From: Methanobrevibacter millerae
Lineage (GTDB): Archaea; Methanobacteriota; Methanobacteria; Methanobacteriales; Methanobacteriaceae
Length of the DNA: 64,000 nucleotides
Assembly (NCBI GenBank): GCA_015063005.1
Contig: SUTF01000002.1
Location: 134,353 to 198,352, forward strand
Direction of reading: 5' to 3'
Made by a program: the position numbers and the translations under genes. Below, piece by piece: positions 59,668 to 64,000 of the stretch; position 1 is the first letter of the stretch, and every line of letters begins with the position of its first letter. Below the pieces are notes generated by a model. The model searched no databases and was not told the DNA's origin. It saw nothing but the letters and a program-made list of their open reading frames with translations.

Positions 59668-59717
59668 AATTTTACTAAAAAAAGAAAAGTGATTTGAAAA
59701 AATCACCAAATGTTAAA

Positions 59718-60323
59718 TTATTGATATCTATAGAATTCAACTTGCCAGCTTACAGTCTCATAATAATCAATTGTAAATGTTTGAGGAGAAGATGAGGTAT
59801 AAGACAATGAATTTGACCTAGTTGCAACAGCACTATTTGAACCCCAATCAACACCTGCAGATTCACCGTTAGAACCTGTAACATACAAATGATTTGTTGC
59901 ATAGTTCTTAATTGGATATGCAGACAATTTAATCATAATCTGACCGGCAGGAACACTAATGGATTGACTACCACTGCCCGAACCGGAATAAGTTCCAATA
60001 AGCTTCCACTCTTTTGAAGCACTGGAGCTTGAAGAACTTGATTGAGAAGTTGTCTGTTGGGAATCACTACCAGTAGAAACGGAAGATGTATTTTGAGAAC
60101 CACTGCTAGGTTGTGATTGTGAGACACTGCTCTGGGCATTATTATTTAGTGCAAAGTATCCTATAGTTACTGCTAAAACAAGAATTATAATAACCAATGC
60201 GGCAATAATCACTTTAGAATTGGAACCTTCCTTTTTTGGAACAGGCTGATCTAAACTTTGTCCGCATTTACTACAAAACTTAGCAGAATTTTTATTTTCA
60301 AAACCACAGTTACTACATTTCAT
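59718..60323 (-). CDS. zinc-ribbon membrane protein with Ser-rich linker
   Basis: 201 residues from ATG 60323. An N-terminal zinc ribbon (CSNCGFENKNSAKFCSKCG) is followed by one membrane segment (VIIAALVIIILVLAVTIGYFAL), a long Ser/Gln/Thr-rich linker and a compact extracellular domain (GTYSGSGSGSQSISVPAGQ...SWQVEFYRY). This zinc_ribbon-TM-external domain layout is common in Methanobrevibacter but its function is unknown. An upstream ATG at 60332 is also possible. Confidence 0.75.
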   Translation of the reverse strand: MKCSNCGFENKNSAKFCSKCGQSLDQPVPKKEGSNSKVIIAALVIIILVLAVTIGYFALNNNAQSSVSQSQPSSGSQNTSSVSTGSDSQQTTSQSSSSSSSASKEWKLIGTYSGSGSGSQSISVPAGQIMIKLSAYPIKNYATNHLYVTGSNGESAGVDWGSNSAVATRSNSLSYTSSSPQTFTIDYYETVSWQVEFYRYQ

Positions 60324-60332
60324 GAAAATCAA

Positions 60333-60735
60333 TCATTTAAAAATGTTTTTTATATATAATAATATAGTCGATTCAAATAAAATAGATTTCTATAAATGTG
60401 AGTTAAATATGGAATGAATGTTTTTAAACACCACATTAATAATTGATAACAATTGGTCTAAAAAAATATGTAAAACATATGTATTTATTGTGTTTAAAAA
60501 AAAATTAAACATATATACAATTACTTACTAAGATAATAAACATTCAATCAATCAATAGATTATATTATGAACTATGAAAAAATAGTTAGCATTTTAAACA
60601 CAAATAATAACCTTTTTAATAATATTTAGATGAAGTACAAATTAGTTCATTAAAGTTAATATATATACAATAAAAGTCATGAAAAAGTAGAAAAATGGTA
60701 AAATCTTTTATATTAGAAAATATAAATTAACTACT
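60333..60735. other. AT-rich gene-free stretch
   Basis: Contains the divergent promoter region of the zinc-ribbon protein and of the winged-helix regulator (TATA-like at about 60706-60727). I see no gene, repeat or structured element in the rest. Confidence 0.5.
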
Positions 60736-61020
60736 ATGAGTAAAGAAAATGACGAGCTTTTGAAATTAAAATCTTATGTTCAGATTTCTAAATATAGAGA
60801 AAAAACATTAAAATCTATAGGAGACGACGTAAAAATACCAACAAACATTGCAAAAGATAGTGGTATTAGAACAAACCACATTTCAAAAGTGCTCAGCGAA
60901 CTTAAGAACAAAGAGATTGTTGAATGCATAAATGAAGAAGCTCGTAAAGGAAGACTTTACAGATTAACAGACACTGGAAAAGAGGTTTTAGATACCATAA
61001 AAGATAGCGAAGAAGATTAA
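60736..61020 (+). CDS. small winged-helix transcriptional regulator
   Basis: 94 residues: a single winged helix (VKIPTNIAKDSGIRTNHISKVLSELKNKEIVECIN, then RKGRLYRLTDTGKEVLDTI), MarR/ArsR-like, with no added ligand domain. It is convergent with the HExxH zinc-ribbon gene and next to the zinc-ribbon membrane protein. No ribosome site is obvious, so it may be leaderless. Confidence 0.8.
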   Translation: MSKENDELLKLKSYVQISKYREKTLKSIGDDVKIPTNIAKDSGIRTNHISKVLSELKNKEIVECINEEARKGRLYRLTDTGKEVLDTIKDSEED

Positions 61021-61022
61021 AC

Positions 61023-62012
61023 CTAATCTTCAAACTTATTCTTTATATATTCTAATTCCTCTCTTGCTTCTTCATTATTATATAACCTTTTAAAGAAATC
61101 AACCATCAGCAAAGTAAACATTCTAATTTTAACAATATCATCCAATTCCACATCATCAAGTTCCAATTCTTCAACTTCAAAAAGAATCTGCCTGTTATGA
61201 TTAGGCTTATCCTCCCTAAATTGCAATTTGATCAGTTCCCTTAACTGTTCATCAATATAGATATCCAAATAACCGATTATGTCCTTTGCATAAGATATTA
61301 TAATAAGCAGATATTGCAGATTATCCTCAATGTCATAATTAGAATTCAATACCAAATCATTGAAAGAAGTAAAATTCAGATAGTCATGAGGAATGTATCT
61401 GTTTTCCACAGTATGTGCAAAAAATTCATTAATCCCGATTAACTGAGGGGAAGATAAAAAGACATCCACAAAAGCCTTTAAAGTAGATGATTCGTTAACA
61501 TTTAAAATTTTGCATAGCATGTTTACCGTTAACTCAAAAAGCAAATAATGGGCCAATTCATGTATAATGGTTCCAATCTGAAAAGAATCATCCAAACGGT
61601 CGTCAAAGAAAATCATTGTATTTTTAAAAGTTCCATGATTAATGCCGCTGGATTTAGGAATAACAGAAGTGAAAACACTTGCAATACGAATAATTTTATC
61701 CTTAGGTGTTTTTCCATTAATCGACACATAATTCAATTTTCTAAACATTCTTTCCAGGATTTCATTATACTCAACAGAAGAAACGTTTGCATTATCCATC
61801 TGCGCATAATTATATTCACTAAACAATACATCAAAACTATCGATGGTTATTGGAGTAATTTGCTTGCCACAATTAATGCAATAAACATGAGAATCAGGAT
61901 TTTTATATCCGCAGAACGGACAGATATTCTCTTCAAGAATATAACATCCACAATGTGTACAGTATTTATTATCCTTTAAATTAAATGTTCCACAAACATT
62001 ACACTCTTTCAT
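61023..62012 (-). CDS. zinc-ribbon protein with HExxH zincin-like motif
   Basis: 329 residues. Two zinc ribbons at the N-terminus (CNVCG...CTHCG; CPFCG...CINCG) precede an alpha-helical domain with HELAHYLLFE at residues about 151-160 and INEFFAHTVENRY near 194-206, whose Glu196 could be the third metal ligand, as in ImmA/IrrE-type or other gluzincin-like proteins. It has no signal peptide, so it would act inside the cell. It starts immediately after the stop of the multi-ribbon gene, in one operon. Protease activity is inferred from the motif only. Confidence 0.75.
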   Translation of the reverse strand: MKECNVCGTFNLKDNKYCTHCGCYILEENICPFCGYKNPDSHVYCINCGKQITPITIDSFDVLFSEYNYAQMDNANVSSVEYNEILERMFRKLNYVSINGKTPKDKIIRIASVFTSVIPKSSGINHGTFKNTMIFFDDRLDDSFQIGTIIHELAHYLLFELTVNMLCKILNVNESSTLKAFVDVFLSSPQLIGINEFFAHTVENRYIPHDYLNFTSFNDLVLNSNYDIEDNLQYLLIIISYAKDIIGYLDIYIDEQLRELIKLQFREDKPNHNRQILFEVEELELDDVELDDIVKIRMFTLLMVDFFKRLYNNEEAREELEYIKNKFED

Positions 62013-62915
62013 TTAAATCCCATTCCAGAATTTTTTAACTGAATTAACCGTATCAGAAAATACCTTTTTACGAGTTATAGCTCTTTTAATATCCTTACCA
62101 CAATATGGGCAAAAATCAGAATTAAAATCTAAAATTTTTCCGCAGCTGCACACAATTTTAGTCTTCAGTGTGCGCTGATGATTCAATGGCCTGTTGCATG
62201 AAGAACAAAATTCTTTATTTAAAGGATTTCTTGTACCGCAAACACAAATAATCTCAGTTACCTCTTCATTCAAATCATTGCCACAGTTTAAGCAAAAATC
62301 AGCTGTCAAATCATTTAAAACAGAACAAACACATAACTTTTTCATGCCGTTAACGTTTTCAATCCTATCCAAAGGAAGACCGCAATTTTCACAAAATAAA
62401 CTGTTTTGATCATTTTCCTTACCGCAACTACAAAAAATTGGGTCATCATATTCAAGATTATAATTCAGAAAAGTATCATCAGTTTTTTTATCTTCATGCA
62501 ATTTACGGCCACACATCTCACAGTATTCGCTATCCTGAGAGTTGACAGCCCCGCATTCACATATAATTTCATCGTTTACGAAATCTTCAATGTTCCATCT
62601 TGGCTTAACATGATTTCTTACAAATCGAGATATTCCCTTTTCAATTCGTTTTACTCCACAATGATGGCAAAATTCATTATCAATCTTGTTTAAATAGCCA
62701 CAGGAACATATGTCATATTCAAAATCAGCTTTAGTATTAATATATGGTGAAAAATCAATGGGGAAATTAAAAAAACCGATGTTGTGGATTGGAGGAGTGA
62801 ATATGTGATTATCATCCCCATTCTTGAAACTGGTTTTCATGCCACAGGAAGAGCAAAACTCCTCATCATAGCATAATCTCTTTCCGCAATCAGGACAATA
62901 ATTCCAAAACTCCAT
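62013..62915 (-). CDS. protein of repeated zinc ribbons
   Basis: About 300 residues from ATG 62915 (MEFWNYCPDCG); the longer ATG at 62954 would overlap the exonuclease gene. It contains about seven CxC/CxxC...CxxC zinc ribbons in series (CSCGYLNKIDNEFCHHCG, CECGAVNSQDSEYCEMCG, CSCGKENDQNSLFCENCG and others) and a basic C-terminus. It may be a protein- or nucleic-acid-binding scaffold. The function is unknown; it is coupled with the HExxH gene downstream. Confidence 0.8.
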   Translation of the reverse strand: MEFWNYCPDCGKRLCYDEEFCSSCGMKTSFKNGDDNHIFTPPIHNIGFFNFPIDFSPYINTKADFEYDICSCGYLNKIDNEFCHHCGVKRIEKGISRFVRNHVKPRWNIEDFVNDEIICECGAVNSQDSEYCEMCGRKLHEDKKTDDTFLNYNLEYDDPIFCSCGKENDQNSLFCENCGLPLDRIENVNGMKKLCVCSVLNDLTADFCLNCGNDLNEEVTEIICVCGTRNPLNKEFCSSCNRPLNHQRTLKTKIVCSCGKILDFNSDFCPYCGKDIKRAITRKKVFSDTVNSVKKFWNGI

Positions 62916-62925
62916 ATTATCAAAT

Positions 62926-64000
62926 TTAAATTTTAGACATAGATTTAATCTCATTGATTATTTCGGACAGTATTTCTTCACCCAAACCTTCAATATACTT
63001 TACTGACCCAGCACATTCGTGACCTCCACCATCCACACCGGCAGAAGGCACTTTTACAGCCAGATTTGACACTATATCATTTACATTAAATCCAAATTCT
63101 GCATTTACTGCATCAGTAGCCCTGAATACTCCGAAATCAGGCCCATGACCTAAAGTGACGATAGGCTTGTCTTCACCTATCTCATGCAACATCCTGTCAT
63201 GAACGAAACCGCAGGTCTTTCCAGGAGCAGGGAAAGTGAATTTATGAGCATATTTTTCAACGTCAATAATATTGAAGTAAATTCCATTTTCAAATTGAGT
63301 CCTTTCAATATTTGGAAGTACAGCTTTGAGTTGAGTATCAATTCTTTTCTCATATTCCTTGTATAAAGCATCAATCAATTTATAATGCTTATCAAAATTA
63401 TCAACTGCTAAAATAGTATCCATGATTCCTCTACCATTCATGAATCTTAGGAAATATGATTCAAAATCAATACATTCAGCCACTTTTGCCAAATGTTCTT
63501 TTGTAAAGTCCTTTTCATAGGCAAGTTCAAGATATTGATAAACTTCACCGCATTCGGCACGGTCTCCTAAAGCTGCAATAGCAGGCAAGTGCTGAATTAA
63601 CTGTTTGATGTCAGGATTGATTATGTGTGCAACCTCTGCAGCCAAAGCACCTGCAGTCAATTGGGAATCTCCACCGACCAGGTAAGGATTTACATGAGTA
63701 TCAACGTATTCGTCAACTGCAACTGTTGCGCCCACAATTTCACCGTCTTCCTCTTCCACGCTCAACAAGTCTCCCGGAGAGTGGTGGTCTATTACAACAA
63801 CTTCTATATCATATATCTTAGCCTGCATAAGGGCTACAATATCCTCTTCAGTTGAACCGTTGTCCAATAAAACGATTAAAGGCAATTTCTGACCATGTCT
63901 TTCCTGGTCTTCCAAAGCAAAGGATAAATCTTTTACAACATCTTCAAGCTCATAGAATGGAGCTTTAGATGGAGAACGTTTGAAATAATAATACTGTGCA
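62926..64000 (-). CDS. archaeal RecJ-like DHH-family exonuclease (5' end outside window)
   Basis: At least 358 residues; the frame continues to the right edge (AQYYYFKRSPSKAPFYELED...), so the true start is not in view. Visible motifs are VVVIDHHSPGD (DHH), LLDNGSTEED, VNPYLVGGDS, ALGDRAECGE and the DHHA1-type C-terminus GGGHECAGSVKYIEG. This matches archaeal RecJ-related proteins (COG1107 type) that carry further N-terminal domains. They are thought to trim single-stranded DNA or RNA in repair. It is followed by the zinc-ribbon operon. Confidence 0.85.
   Translation of the reverse strand, partial: AQYYYFKRSPSKAPFYELEDVVKDLSFALEDQERHGQKLPLIVLLDNGSTEEDIVALMQAKIYDIEVVVIDHHSPGDLLSVEEEDGEIVGATVAVDEYVDTHVNPYLVGGDSQLTAGALAAEVAHIINPDIKQLIQHLPAIAALGDRAECGEVYQYLELAYEKDFTKEHLAKVAECIDFESYFLRFMNGRGIMDTILAVDNFDKHYKLIDALYKEYEKRIDTQLKAVLPNIERTQFENGIYFNIIDVEKYAHKFTFPAPGKTCGFVHDRMLHEIGEDKPIVTLGHGPDFGVFRATDAVNAEFGFNVNDIVSNLAVKVPSAGVDGGGHECAGSVKYIEGLGEEILSEIINEIKSMSKI

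Overview
The window comes from a pseudomurein-walled, low-GC methanogenic archaeon, most probably Methanobrevibacter. The evidence is the combination of archaeal information-processing genes (RNA polymerase E'/Spt4, aIF2-gamma, aIF5B, S6e, S24e, S27ae, S28e, L7Ae, L24e, histone, thermosome, exosome, proteasome, RNase P proteins), methanogen-type metabolism (HMG-CoA reductase, CbiT, DUF116) and very large secreted Ig-like/adhesin proteins, two of which carry pseudomurein-binding repeats. I do not assign a species.

Layout. 1-7991 (minus) is the 5' part of a giant adhesin running off the left edge, with tandem Ig-like and DUF11 modules and a promoter bracketed by DtxR-like operators. 8193-11732 holds housekeeping genes (hexapeptide transferase, flavodoxin, PAP2 phosphatase, KH/PP-loop ATPase, small zinc ribbon). 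11909-24826 (minus) is a conserved archaeal block: argH, then the ribosomal/RNA polymerase/translation-factor cluster from L7Ae down to S27ae, histone, thrC, SpoIIM-like protein, trpS and endA. 24928-33254 (minus) is a cell-surface locus: a DtxR-type metal regulator, a 1499-aa protein joining Ig-like repeats, a TIM-barrel glycosidase-like region, pseudomurein-binding repeats and a transglutaminase-type C/H/D domain, and an 830-aa pseudomurein-binding protein with an unassigned C-terminal domain. 33384-47825 is housekeeping: thermosome, DUF116, hmgA-sucD, aroD, a signal-peptidase-like protein, amtB-glnK with an NrpR-type operator, HD phosphohydrolase, ubiX, cbiT, mobA. 47808-53107 (minus) is the archaeal exosome/SBDS/proteasome-alpha/RNase P superoperon.

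53108-59667 is an accessory island: a structured gene-poor stretch, a beta-helix adhesin of different base composition bounded by a short direct repeat, a stand-alone TnpB with a likely omega RNA end, and a complete IS with 19-bp inverted repeats whose transposase is interrupted by one in-frame amber codon. 59718-64000 holds zinc-ribbon proteins, one with an HExxH protease-like motif, a small winged-helix regulator and a DHH-family RecJ-like exonuclease cut by the right edge.

Main candidates for something new: the two-enzyme pseudomurein protein (25794-30293) and its neighbour's unassigned C-terminal domain; a proposed iron-regulated surface programme in which the DtxR protein and the giant adhesin share operator palindromes; a mosaic giant adhesin with two codon dialects and an ATC codon where the start should be; a possible L7Ae kink-turn in the L7Ae leader; and the zinc-ribbon/HExxH operon. 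I saw no rRNA, tRNA or CRISPR array.
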